Position numbers and translations under genes: made by a program
Shown: one piece after another, positions 38,207-47,037 of the stretch
Layout: the number at the start of each line of letters is the position of its first letter
How positions within the stretch are numbered: the first letter of the stretch is position 1
Assembly: GCA_963725255.1 (NCBI GenBank)
Contig: CAVRXV010000005.1
Coordinates: forward strand, 1 to 64,000
Reading direction: 5' to 3'
Origin: JAIEPX01 sp963725255
GTDB lineage: Bacteria > Pseudomonadota > Gammaproteobacteria > JAIEPX01
Length of the DNA stretch: 64,000 nt
The notes under the pieces: generated by a model
What the model was told of the DNA's origin: nothing
What the model saw: only the letters and a program-made list of their open reading frames with translations
Databases searched by the model: none

Positions 38207-39033
38207 TTCCTCAAGCTTCTATCACTCAATGGAGAAAAAATGCACCTTGGATAGGTAGTGATCAAGTCGAGCATGACTTGGTATTATCTCGCGCAATTTG
38301 TGAGCTATATCAAGATCCATTAATTTATGACCAACTCATTTTTCGAGGTGGTACCGCATTACATAAATTATTTTTTGATTCGGCAGGTCGATTTAGTGAA
38401 GATTTAGATTTTGTGCAACGTCGAGCAGGGCCAATTGGTGAGCTCGCCAATGCGATACGGAATCGTTTAGATCCCTGGTTGGGTCGACCCCATTGGAAAC
38501 AAAACGAGGGTAGATTTACCATGTACTATCGTTTTGACACTGAAATTGAGCCTGTAGTCAAACGCAAAGTCAAAATTGAAATAAATACACGCGAGCACTT
38601 TAATGTACAACCATTTGCCGATGTGAATTTTGTTGTTTCAAGCAATTGGTTTACTGGCAATGCGGTAGTACATTCCTACTCTTTAGAGGAGTTGCTTGCC
38701 ACCAAATTACGCGCTCTTTATCAACGTAAAAAGGGGCGTGATCTATATGATTTTTGGTATGCAATGAAAGAAAATGTATCTCTTGATCACAGTACAATAG
38801 TCAACATCTTCAATCGCTATATGGAATTTTCCGGAACTCCTGTGTCGAGAGCAGAATTTGAGGAAAATATCCATATGAAACAACATGACAAAATATTTAA
38901 TTCTGACATTCAACTACTGCTATCTGGAGATCACATCGATCTGTACAATTCAGACGAAGCCTATCAGTTTGTGCTAAAGCAGTTTATTGCAAAAATGGCT
39001 GGGTTTCCATGGAAGGGTTCTCAAGACCGGTAG
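38203..39033 (+). CDS. abiEii: Type IV toxin, AbiEii nucleotidyltransferase
   Basis: A 276-residue nucleotidyltransferase-fold toxin. The motif FRGGTALHKLFF followed by RFSEDLDF (residues 46-70) is the GG...DxD core of AbiEii/AbiGii proteins; KLRALYQRKKGRDLYDFWYA (near 165-185) is the second conserved block. AbiE toxins modify or block tRNA acceptor ends with nucleotides, stopping growth on phage infection. Translationally coupled to abiEi. Base composition resembles the neighbours, so transfer is not obvious; the decayed duplicate that follows does indicate an insertion event. Confidence 0.9.
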   Translation: MIPQASITQWRKNAPWIGSDQVEHDLVLSRAICELYQDPLIYDQLIFRGGTALHKLFFDSAGRFSEDLDFVQRRAGPIGELANAIRNRLDPWLGRPHWKQNEGRFTMYYRFDTEIEPVVKRKVKIEINTREHFNVQPFADVNFVVSSNWFTGNAVVHSYSLEELLATKLRALYQRKKGRDLYDFWYAMKENVSLDHSTIVNIFNRYMEFSGTPVSRAEFEENIHMKQHDKIFNSDIQLLLSGDHIDLYNSDEAYQFVLKQFIAKMAGFPWKGSQDR

Positions 39034-39051
39034 CCGTTTCCAGGTGTTTTT

Positions 39052-39215
39052 ATACCACAAAAATGCAAGGCCATTTTATGATTAAATTACAACCTTGTAA
39101 CAAACAAGCCAAATATAATTTTGGCAATAGATTTGCGCTTAGTTTAGCAAGCAAAAAAGCTAATTAGTTAAAAGTTCGTAGAAAAATTATCGGCAAAAAA
39201 TATCGCCTTTGAACC
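39052..39215 (+). pseudogene. Decayed duplicate of M16 and rsmD fragments
   Basis: Three pieces in genomic order. ACAAAAATGCAAGGCC...CAAACAAGCCAAA (39058-39110) matches the M16 gene near 36285-36340. ATAGATTTGCGCTTAGTTTAGC (39129 on) matches 36436 on. GTAGAAAAATTATCGGCAAA (39177-39196) matches rsmD at 36900-36919. All carry substitutions and deletions. This is a shrunken second copy of the sequence just upstream of the AbiE module, so AbiE lies between a live and a dead copy. Confidence 0.65.
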
Positions 39216-39300
39216 TATTCTGAGGAACTGTAATCACATATTGAAAATATGTTCTGATTTATTTAGATCCTTTTTTGAGAGATTCGGTTTGCCCCCCACC

Positions 39301-39505
39301 TGGGTATTTGATCTGCTCAAGCAACTGGACGAAGTAGCGGATCCTGCAAAAGATGTAGAAGGTCAAGCTTTGGCATTGGCGCGAGAGCCATCTCGTGCTC
39401 GAAATTCTGGTATGCATGACAATGACTTTTAACACTACCCCATCTGAATGCTATATCTATCACATTTACACGGGCAGAGATAAATTGCTCTTTACTCTTG
39501 GCTAA
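39301..39505 (+). pseudogene. hipBA remnant, copy 1
   Basis: 39301-39432 is about 90% identical to 40995-41126 and encodes the last 43 residues of a HipB-like regulator (FDLLKQLDEVADPAKD). A following ATG at 39422 gives MTFNTTPSECYIYHIYTG, the typical HipA N-terminus, ended by a stop at 39505. The helix-turn-helix half of hipB and almost all of hipA are missing. Confidence 0.75.
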
Positions 39506-39617
39506 GGAATTACGCCACTGTAACAAATACGCCACCGCCGAATCCCCTCAAAAGCTGAACTTCTGATCCACTATTTTTTATTTTTAATATTATTAAATAC
39601 GCTCTCATTTTCTCAAT

Positions 39618-40499
39618 TCACTTTCCGGCTTTCGCCTCCGTTTTCTCGCTCAGTTTTTCAAGTAAAAAACGAATAGTTTTATCAACGGCTTCTTCTGGGT
39701 TTTTGCTGTATTGTTGTGCAGCACGGTTTGCAACAACTACGCAAGCAGAAGATGCACGATGACCCAATATTTTTGCTAAGGCAAAAATGGCCGAGGTTTC
39801 CATTTCAAAATTTGTCATATTGAGTTGCTGTAATTTTTCGATAAAATCTTTTATTTTAAGCTGAGCGCGTAATACTCGACCTTGTGCTGCATAGAAGCCG
39901 CCTGTGGTTACTGTAGTTCCAATGATAGCTTCGCTTCCTCTAAATAAATTTGTTAATGCGACATCACCGTCAACTACGTAGCACTGTTGGATGGCAGGAT
40001 GGCCTTCAAATTTATCGATAACAGCCTGCCTGAAACGTGTTTCATCGTTGTTGTAGTTTATATCGTAAAAATTTGCCACTCCATCCAAACCTAATGCTCG
40101 TTCTGAAACAACAATACTATCAATGGGGGTGTGTTTTTGAAGAGAACCGCAAGTGCCAAGACGAACAATTTGAAGGCTTTTGATGTCAGGCTTGATAGTG
40201 CGGGTTTTAAAATCAATATTGGCCAACGCATCCAATTCGTTCATGGCGATATCGACACCACCAACGCCCATCCCGCTGGAAATAACACTGATGCGTTTGT
40301 TGCCTACATAACCCGTGTGAGTCACCAACTCACGCTTTTGTTTTCGGACTTCAATCCGGTCAAAATAGCGCGACACGAGAGGGACTCTGTCAGGATCGCC
40401 GGCGAGGATAATACAATCAGCTAAATCTTCTGGTAATAAATTTAAATGATAGATACTGCCATCCTTGTTTAGAATGAGTTCGGATTCAGAAATGCGCAT
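39618..40499 (-). CDS. Nucleoside phosphorylase, uridine phosphorylase-like
   Basis: A 293-residue cytoplasmic enzyme of the PNP/UDP phosphorylase family, splitting nucleosides with phosphate. Seen: IILAGDPDRVPLVSRYFD (phosphate site), VISSGMGVGGVDIAMNEL, RLGTCGSLQ and NFEMETSAIFALAKILGHRASSACVVVANR (nucleoside site with MET). It is closest by memory to uridine phosphorylases of Bacteroidota and intracellular bacteria; the substrate is not certain. It lies between two hipBA remnants, on the opposite strand, so it may have been enclosed by the duplication. Confidence 0.88.
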   Translation of the reverse strand: MRISESELILNKDGSIYHLNLLPEDLADCIILAGDPDRVPLVSRYFDRIEVRKQKRELVTHTGYVGNKRISVISSGMGVGGVDIAMNELDALANIDFKTRTIKPDIKSLQIVRLGTCGSLQKHTPIDSIVVSERALGLDGVANFYDINYNNDETRFRQAVIDKFEGHPAIQQCYVVDGDVALTNLFRGSEAIIGTTVTTGGFYAAQGRVLRAQLKIKDFIEKLQQLNMTNFEMETSAIFALAKILGHRASSACVVVANRAAQQYSKNPEEAVDKTIRFLLEKLSEKTEAKAGK

Positions 40500-40661
40500 A
40501 AAATATCCTCGATCGTTAGCAAGTGCCTATTCACCCAAAATTTCCAGTCCAAATTAGCATAAATGACAGGGGCTTCCAAGGATGGGGACACATCTGTCAA
40601 ACCAAATAATAGAGAAGAATCAAAAGATGTCACCGGACTTTTACCGGTTAAGCAATACCAT

Positions 40662-40714
40662 AATATGCTTTAAAGAGCATTTTAACTCATTTAAAATGCT
40701 CTTTAAAGCATATT
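40662..40714. repeat. Long perfect palindrome upstream of hipB remnant
   Basis: A 24-bp arm (40662-40685) is followed by a 5-base loop (CTCAT) and its exact inverse (40691-40714). The arm is rich in A/T and contains AGCATTTTAA and ATGCTTTAAAG; each arm is itself nearly palindromic. It lies between the divergent phosphorylase and HTH genes. It could be a transcriptional stop, an operator or a mobile-element relic. Confidence 0.85.
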
Positions 40715-40784
40715 TTATTGACAATCTGGGCGGTATAAGATATCCTTCAACTAACCTTCATGATTTGTATCACGAGCACGTCAC

Positions 40785-41126
40785 ATGGCTAAGAAAAACT
40801 TACTTTTTACCACTCCGCCCTATCCAGTTGAACAAACGCTTAAGCAGTTAGGGACTAATTTGCGTACAGCACGCCTACGCCGAGGCCTTACCATTGCTGA
40901 AGTGGCTGAGAAGATAGGCGCCGGGGTTCGTGCTGTCGTCAATGCTGAAAAAGGTAAGCCCTCTACTGGAATAGCGGTTTATGCCGCATTACTTTGGGTT
41001 TTTGATCTGCTCAAGCAACTGGACGAAGTAGCGGATCCTGCAAAAGATGCGGAAGGTCAGGCTTTGGCATTGGCGCGAGAACCATCTCGTGCTCGAAAAT
41101 CTGGTAAGAATAACAATGATTTTTAA
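40785..41126 (+). CDS. HipB-like XRE helix-turn-helix protein
   Basis: A 113-residue regulator. Residues 22-75 form a helix-turn-helix (LGTNLRTARLRRGLTIAEVAEKIGAGVRAVVNAEKG), and the C-terminal LARE/ARKSGK tail is charged. Such proteins are the antitoxin halves of HipBA operons; here the following hipA start (41116) is truncated after 23 codons, so the regulator is without its toxin. The C-terminal 43 residues are repeated in the remnant at 39301. Ribosome site is weak. It may still be expressed, as the frame is intact. Confidence 0.75.
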   Translation: MAKKNLLFTTPPYPVEQTLKQLGTNLRTARLRRGLTIAEVAEKIGAGVRAVVNAEKGKPSTGIAVYAALLWVFDLLKQLDEVADPAKDAEGQALALAREPSRARKSGKNNNDF

Positions 41127-41187
41127 CACTGCTCCGTCTGAATGTTATACCTACATCGACAAATTTTCTCTATCAGATATTGAATAG
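41116..41187 (+). pseudogene. hipA remnant, copy 2
   Basis: An ATG overlapping the end of the HTH gene by 11 bp begins MIFNTAPSECYTYI, the usual start of HipA toxins paired with this type of HipB (compare MTFNTTPSECYIY in copy 1), and ends at TAG 41187 after 23 codons. The kinase domain is gone. The PRTase gene begins about 30 bp further on the other strand. Confidence 0.7.
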
Positions 41188-41216
41188 ATTCTTATTAGAA
41201 ACTTTTCACGAATCCA

Positions 41217-41873
41217 TCACTTATCTCTAGTCCTAGCGACAAAAAAACCGATAACAGGCACACCAGGGAAGTTTTCTGTAATAATTTTTTGTGCACCTTT
41301 AAAGGTCGCGCCACTTGTGATAACGTCATCGAACAATATAATAGCTCTTGGAAATGGATCCTTTTTAGATTCATCAAGAACGTAATTTTCATAGTGTTCT
41401 TGAGGACTTAGTCTTTTTGCCCCGTGTCCATGCGCTGCGATACGATTAGCTCTAATTTGTAGCAACTCACGTATATCAACGGAGTTCTTTTTGATTTCAT
41501 TCAACTTTTGAAGTACTTGTAATAATCTATCATCATAAAAGGGATCCATTTTTATTTTGGATGGTGGTACTGGTACCCAGGTGGCATCTTTAATCTTATC
41601 CCAGCATGTTAGTGAAGCAATCCAATTGGCAATTTGTAATATTGCCTGTTCCTTGTAGTACCATTCAGGTAAACCACGCCTATCAACCGGCTTCTTGAAA
41701 TTATTAATAATATTATTCATGTTAGTAGAAGTTTGATTCTGATTTATATATTCAACACCCACTTTTCTTATGCTAAAATAGTCATCAATAAAATAACAAT
41801 AATCGGATTCATCAAGACAAGAATGTTCGTGCAATAGAAATTCATCAATTTTCTGCAGGTTGATCAGTTTCAT
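41217..41873 (-). CDS. Phosphoribosyltransferase-domain protein, ShosT-like
   Basis: A 218-residue protein with a ComF/type I phosphoribosyltransferase fold: the PRPP loop is AIILFDDVITSGATFKGAQ (near residues 180-198), preceded by the flexible-loop region VPVPPSK (near 100). The N-terminal third is unrecognised. It starts inside the last codons of the DprA-like gene (29-bp overlap), so the two are translationally coupled. A PRTase-domain protein paired with a DprA-like protein is the composition of the ShosTA toxin-antitoxin/anti-phage system, where the PRTase protein is the toxin. Function here is inferred from that pairing. Confidence 0.75.
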   Translation of the reverse strand: MKLINLQKIDEFLLHEHSCLDESDYCYFIDDYFSIRKVGVEYINQNQTSTNMNNIINNFKKPVDRRGLPEWYYKEQAILQIANWIASLTCWDKIKDATWVPVPPSKIKMDPFYDDRLLQVLQKLNEIKKNSVDIRELLQIRANRIAAHGHGAKRLSPQEHYENYVLDESKKDPFPRAIILFDDVITSGATFKGAQKIITENFPGVPVIGFFVARTRDK

Positions 41874-42756
41874 ACATCAATCCTCGAAGAATATCATCTA
41901 TTTCATGGACACGAATGGCACCACTTTGCTCCAGTTTCCTTGGCCAGGTTAAGTCAGGGTTTTCAAAATTATTATTGAGAATAAAAACTTTGCGACCTTG
42001 TTTTAATGCAGCTTTTGCCTGTTTCAATGTACCTGATGTTTCACCCGCCTCGACAATGATAGTGGCCAATGACAATGCTGCCATTGTGATATTCCGCTCA
42101 GGAAAGAACAGGCGAGTGAAGTTAATACCTTTCTCTTCATACGACACTACGGGTACTTGGCTAATCAATAAATGATTCTTAGCTATTTCTTTTTGAAGCT
42201 CTGCATTTTCTTTAGGGTAACTAAGCCAAAGTGGTGTTCCAGTCACTGCGATTGTGAAACCACCATTTTCAATGGCTGCTTGATGAGCAGCTGCATCAAT
42301 ACCTGCAGCAAGACCTGAATAAATAGTATATTTTGCATCGACTAATGCTTTGACTAGTCGCTTTGTTCGTTTAATGCCTTCTTCCGATGGCTTGCGTGTG
42401 CCTACAACAGCTATACCAGGATTATAGATTAAATCCCAAGCTCCTAGATAGTAGAATATGACCAATGGATGATCGGCATCATGCAGTTGTTTAGGGTAAT
42501 CGAGTGTGCCATCAATCCTTACACCAAAATGTTCAATACCTGCGTTATGAAGGCGATTAATAGTTCGGTCGTAATATTGCTTTGCAATAGGTTGACTCAC
42601 TAGATTGCTGGGTAGTGTTGCATTTGATAAAGTCAACTTATCACGTAGCTGCTTAAATGAAGAGATGCCATTAGCCCACAAGGCCTCAAAAGCACCTATC
42701 TCTAGTGATGGCTTTATAACATCGTTTTCTATAGATAAAAATGTCTCTGCTTGCAT
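41845..42756 (-). CDS. DprA/Smf-like protein, ShosA-like
   Basis: A 303-residue protein with the DprA Rossmann core: GIAVVGTRKPSEEGIKR, YSGLAAGIDAAAHQAAI, GTPLWLSYPKEN, FPERNITMAALSLATIIVEAGETSGTLKQAKAALKQGRKVF. A genuine competence DprA normally also has a C-terminal winged helix, absent here; the protein ends shortly after the core (HEIDDILRG). The overlap with the PRTase gene and its place among AbiE and hip remnants favour a role as antitoxin in a ShosTA-like pair rather than natural transformation. GAGG lies upstream of the ATG at 42756. Confidence 0.82.
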   Translation of the reverse strand: MQAETFLSIENDVIKPSLEIGAFEALWANGISSFKQLRDKLTLSNATLPSNLVSQPIAKQYYDRTINRLHNAGIEHFGVRIDGTLDYPKQLHDADHPLVIFYYLGAWDLIYNPGIAVVGTRKPSEEGIKRTKRLVKALVDAKYTIYSGLAAGIDAAAHQAAIENGGFTIAVTGTPLWLSYPKENAELQKEIAKNHLLISQVPVVSYEEKGINFTRLFFPERNITMAALSLATIIVEAGETSGTLKQAKAALKQGRKVFILNNNFENPDLTWPRKLEQSGAIRVHEIDDILRGLMYETDQPAEN

Positions 42757-43121
42757 TTTTCATCCTCGATAAATTTTGTTCCACAGTTCACTTCAAAAGC
42801 CCTGCCTAATATACTGTTGAGGTAGATTGATATTATATCAGGTCACTCGGAACATCATTTTTTTTGGGGTATTTCCAGGATAGAGGATAAACGATTTTCG
42901 AAAATTCTTCAATTGATTTCCTTCTGTCGACTCAACTTTCTTAGATAGGAAATTCTATCACACTTTTACCAATATCCCGGACTTTTTCTGTAATCATCTT
43001 CAATTGGCCAAGAGGAAGGCATCGGATCTAACATTGAAACTTTCTGATTAGAAAAGGCGTTGGAATCGAGTCTTGAATTGTGAGAGGTTTCACAAAAGCG
43101 ACCATGTTTTTCAGTAAAAAA
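42757..43121. other. Intergenic stretch with in-frame extension of the 43.1-kb gene
   Basis: No separate gene is supported. On the minus strand, the frame of the 1266-residue gene continues past its TGA for 51 sense codons to TAA at 42968-42966 and ends MPSSWPIEDDYRKSPGYW, which looks like protein. The rest (42757-42960) is featureless upstream sequence of the DprA-like gene. Confidence 0.4.
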
Positions 43122-46100
43122 TCAAAGATAAAATTCAATACCTGGTGGATCTGGTGAAATCGGTGTTTTGAGAACGATTTGATCTGCGGCAATCTGATCT
43201 AACATTTGGTTGGTATCTTTAAGAATTCTATGAATTTTTCTTGGGAAATCTAATTCATGCTGACTTCCTAGGAAAGTACATGAATAAGATGGGGTGTTTC
43301 TCTCTATGATATCGAGTAAGTGCTGAAATGTATCTTGTAAAATATCTTCATTGGGCAGCGATTTAATAACATCAAATGTGGCGAGATAATTGTTGAGCAA
43401 TGTAAACATTTCGCTGTAAATAGGTAAAAAATGATCTCTTACGGGATTAAAATGGAAAACTCTATTGCGAGAATCAACAGTATAATTGATGAAAAAATTG
43501 TTAATATTGATATTTAGGTTTAGAACGGCATGGCTTTCTGGCGTACCATCAAATTGTAGTAAGTAACGGAGTTGATTAATGATGAAAAGAAGGCAATAGT
43601 GGCGTGTTTGCGTAGGGCCTATTTTAGTTGCAGCATACACGAAGTTCTTTTTATTTGGTTCGTAAGATACAAAACTACAATATTCCACTAAATATTCTAC
43701 CAATTTAAAAAAAATCATATGATTGGCTGGAGATCGAAGTTCAGTCTCATCCAAAACCTCTAGTAAAGGTCTGAGCTTCCAATATTGAGATGATTTAACT
43801 GCAAGCTCAATATGTTTAATGGTGACTTTTAATGAGTATTTTTGTATCAAATTTCTTAAGTAATCTTCATCAGAATTGGATGTTTGAGAGCAGTTACAAT
43901 AAAAATTTTTAATCATAGCTTCCAATAAGTCGTTTTTTATTTTTTCGAATAACACGGTATTTGATAATATCCTATGAAGAGCGTTTTCATGTTTATTTGT
44001 ATGGGCTATTGTAACTAGCATGAGTAAATCTTTTTCGAAAAACACGTCAAGTGAATTTATAGTGTCAACTGAATTTGTAATTAAATTCAAAATATATATA
44101 GCGAGATCAAGAATGTCTATAACATGTTTTTGATTAATTTTTTTCAATATTCGGCGTCTTCTTTCCGCGGTATTTTCATCTATTACTTCAGATACCGCAC
44201 GTTCTAACGTAGAAGTTAACACTGTAATCCAAACGGTTAATTGATCTGATTTTGAAATGAGATCTTTCAGGGTCAAAATATTATCTAATGGTGTAGAATT
44301 AATCAGGTCAGTAGCGATCTTTTTTTCAATACAGCAAGGACACGCCTTCCTGGTAGAATACGTAAGTTCTCGATAGGATACGTAAAGGTCAGTATCTTTG
44401 TAATAGAGAAACAAATTCGCTAAATACTTATAAGATTCAGCAGAAAATGTATAGGGTAATAATAAGAAGGCCTTGGGGTAACCAATGAGTAAACATTGCA
44501 AACCCATGATAATGTTGTTGCAATTAGTGGGGATGATGTTAAATTGATGACCATAAAAAAATAATCGCCATTCGGCTAAATCTTTCTCACCTAAAAAATA
44601 CGCTTCAAATACTAATTTACAAACGCTTTTGATCTGATCTTGGGGATCAATAAGGGGGCCGTATTTAACCTTGTTACGCAAAAATTCGATTGCAGCTGTA
44701 TTTTGTTGTACCACAGCAATATCCAGAGCAAGCCTCAATCGGGTTTCAGAGTGCTGGTCTTGATACGTGTTTTCAAGATTGAAAGAATTTTCGAGTAAAT
44801 CATTTAGATTATATTTGACAACATAAAATAAAGTGGATGCTAGCTGATAGTCATCAGATAGATTGTGATCAAATATAGAATTGCGCCAAGCATTACGTTT
44901 AACAACTTGAAATAAACTCCGAGCTAATGAAAACTTTTTATGTCGTAGTGCCAGTAAAAGTGCTCGTCCAAAGTGGACGCAGTTTGCTGGTCTGCTATAC
45001 AATTTGAGAAGGGTTTCTATTGTTTCCCAGTCTGGATTTTTTCCTGCGGTTGCATAGCGTATTGCTTCATCCACTGTTTCATCCTTTCCTGCACCGAGTC
45101 GCAACAGTAAAATAATCTCTGCGTGTTTTTTTTGATAACAGGCTTCTGACAAAAGACGGGTTAGCAGTTGATGGTCTATTTCTTTAATCTCTTTAAGGCA
45201 GAGCCTCACCGTAACCCAATGTTTTTCTTGTGCGGCTTTTACTAGGGTATTTTCAAGTCCCATGAATACCATTTGACGAGGATTTCCTCTCTCCATGAGA
45301 TGATCGATTAATAGGGTTTCACCAAACGGTAAATCCAATTTACTGGATTGCGTTTTATCAATGAGATAATTTGCAAGATCAAAAGCTTCTATTTTGATCA
45401 GCTCTGCAATCACGGGGTCATTTCTTTCGATTAAATTTCGAGTGAGTAATTCATTAATTATATCTGTTAGCAAATTGGGATCAGTCAAAGGTTTTTTTTG
45501 TAATCGAGCAGGTCTTAATAAACGCAAAAGCATTCGAGCATAACCTTGTTGCATCATAAAAAGTGCTAGAGGTATCCCATCGACTTCTTCTTTGAAAATA
45601 TCAAAAGTTAATTTTTCCAATCCTAAAAGAAATTCGAATGCACACCTTTTATAGTGTTTAATTCTGAGGGACTGATCTTCAATAATTCTTGAACATTCGT
45701 TAATATCATCTTGACGCTTTTGATTAGTGTATAGTATTAATTCATGTCGTCTTAAAGATGCATCTAAAGTGTAATGTACAACAGGTATTTTAAATGCGGG
45801 ATTATCTGTGTAACCTTTTTCATCGCAGTATTTCGTGAAATTTTCTAATAATTCTTCCGAGAAATCACCGCCGAGTAATCTTGAGCTTAAGGACCATGCA
45901 CAAATACTCACGATACACCGATGTGGGTTGAAGCGAAGTCTAGCCATTACTTCATTTGTTCCGGGGCCCGCTAGTCTTGCTTGAATATTTTCTTTTTTGA
46001 AAGCTAATAATTTTTGATCTGGGGATAGGTTTCGGGTTTTTTTTGTTTGAACGATTGAAATAGCTTCTTTGTGGGCCCCTTCTAAGTCGTCTGTTTCATG

Positions 46101-46922
46101 TGGCCGCCCCGTTGTGCCACCATCTCGAACTAATAGTCGACTGATAATAAGGTCTTCAAGGTGCGTCATAATTCCATAGAGAGTGTCTCGTTCAGCAAAT
46201 CCGAATACTGGAGTTAGCAGGTTTTCATCGATTAATGTGGTTGATTGTATCTGAGTGAAACCACGTTTATGTTTTTGTTCTGATGATTTTTTGGCATGTC
46301 TGTAGTGAATGTTTCCATCTGTATCGACAACATAATCACCTCGATTTTTAGGTCTTAGATTTTGAAACGTTCGATTATTTTCTTCGGTGTTAAATAGCGT
46401 TGTTAAAAAACTAGATGAAAAGTCAAATTCGTCGGCTCGCAGGGTCTTCAAGAAGAAGTCTTTAATTAATTCTTTAGGTAAAACGTGTGAGCTCAGCATG
46501 GTGGTTCTTTTAAAAAAGTGAAATTGCTCATCAGTAAGATTCACTTTATTCTCGCATAACACAGGATGGCCATGGTTTTTTATGGGTAGAGTATGTGCCA
46601 TAAAATGCAAAAAAGCCAACGATGATTGGGAATTATCGAAAGTAAATTGAATTGTATTGTTGTTGTGGTTTTGATCGATGATTTTATTGTTAAGTTCGAT
46701 ACAAATATGAGCGTATAGAAAATCGTGCAGTAGGTCAGTTGGCTCAAGTTTGGATTTTATAGTCGATTCAAAGTGGCTCCAATCTAGAATAATGATGCTG
46801 CCCTTTATAAGAACAGGATGTCCTATCATTGGAATGGTAATCTGAATGAGCTGACTCAGGGTCGCTTCGCTTATCTTACCGTTCATCACGCTATCAAGGT
46901 GTTCTATATAGTCTTTGGTCAT
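43122..46922 (-). CDS. Very large orphan protein, effector candidate
   Basis: A 1266-residue soluble protein with no signal peptide or membrane segment. I do not recognise a domain. It is Leu-rich and helical, with degenerate repeat-like stretches in the middle (DHLMERGNPRQMVFMGLENTLVKAA, then LTRLLSEACYQKKHAEIILLLRLGAGKDETVDEAIRYATAGKNP) that resemble ankyrin-type helix pairs. A dead paralogue lies at 27541-31164. Such families of huge paralogous orphans are common among Legionellales secreted effectors; that role is inference. A TGA ends the frame, but the frame remains open for 51 more codons. Confidence 0.75.
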   Translation of the reverse strand: MTKDYIEHLDSVMNGKISEATLSQLIQITIPMIGHPVLIKGSIIILDWSHFESTIKSKLEPTDLLHDFLYAHICIELNNKIIDQNHNNNTIQFTFDNSQSSLAFLHFMAHTLPIKNHGHPVLCENKVNLTDEQFHFFKRTTMLSSHVLPKELIKDFFLKTLRADEFDFSSSFLTTLFNTEENNRTFQNLRPKNRGDYVVDTDGNIHYRHAKKSSEQKHKRGFTQIQSTTLIDENLLTPVFGFAERDTLYGIMTHLEDLIISRLLVRDGGTTGRPHETDDLEGAHKEAISIVQTKKTRNLSPDQKLLAFKKENIQARLAGPGTNEVMARLRFNPHRCIVSICAWSLSSRLLGGDFSEELLENFTKYCDEKGYTDNPAFKIPVVHYTLDASLRRHELILYTNQKRQDDINECSRIIEDQSLRIKHYKRCAFEFLLGLEKLTFDIFKEEVDGIPLALFMMQQGYARMLLRLLRPARLQKKPLTDPNLLTDIINELLTRNLIERNDPVIAELIKIEAFDLANYLIDKTQSSKLDLPFGETLLIDHLMERGNPRQMVFMGLENTLVKAAQEKHWVTVRLCLKEIKEIDHQLLTRLLSEACYQKKHAEIILLLRLGAGKDETVDEAIRYATAGKNPDWETIETLLKLYSRPANCVHFGRALLLALRHKKFSLARSLFQVVKRNAWRNSIFDHNLSDDYQLASTLFYVVKYNLNDLLENSFNLENTYQDQHSETRLRLALDIAVVQQNTAAIEFLRNKVKYGPLIDPQDQIKSVCKLVFEAYFLGEKDLAEWRLFFYGHQFNIIPTNCNNIIMGLQCLLIGYPKAFLLLPYTFSAESYKYLANLFLYYKDTDLYVSYRELTYSTRKACPCCIEKKIATDLINSTPLDNILTLKDLISKSDQLTVWITVLTSTLERAVSEVIDENTAERRRRILKKINQKHVIDILDLAIYILNLITNSVDTINSLDVFFEKDLLMLVTIAHTNKHENALHRILSNTVLFEKIKNDLLEAMIKNFYCNCSQTSNSDEDYLRNLIQKYSLKVTIKHIELAVKSSQYWKLRPLLEVLDETELRSPANHMIFFKLVEYLVEYCSFVSYEPNKKNFVYAATKIGPTQTRHYCLLFIINQLRYLLQFDGTPESHAVLNLNININNFFINYTVDSRNRVFHFNPVRDHFLPIYSEMFTLLNNYLATFDVIKSLPNEDILQDTFQHLLDIIERNTPSYSCTFLGSQHELDFPRKIHRILKDTNQMLDQIAADQIVLKTPISPDPPGIEFYL

Positions 46923-47037
46923 ATTGTAGTCTCTATAGTATAGTTATTTATACTACAATTAAGCATAGTAGTCAATATTTTATTTTAAAATCACAAATAC
47001 AGCCGTTTATTTAGTCTAGTAGATTTGGCGGAATCGC

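Noticed and set aside
39241..39432. 63-codon frame as an independent small gene
   Set aside because: Its last 43 residues are the tail of a truncated HipB-like gene; the first 20 are unrelated upstream sequence.
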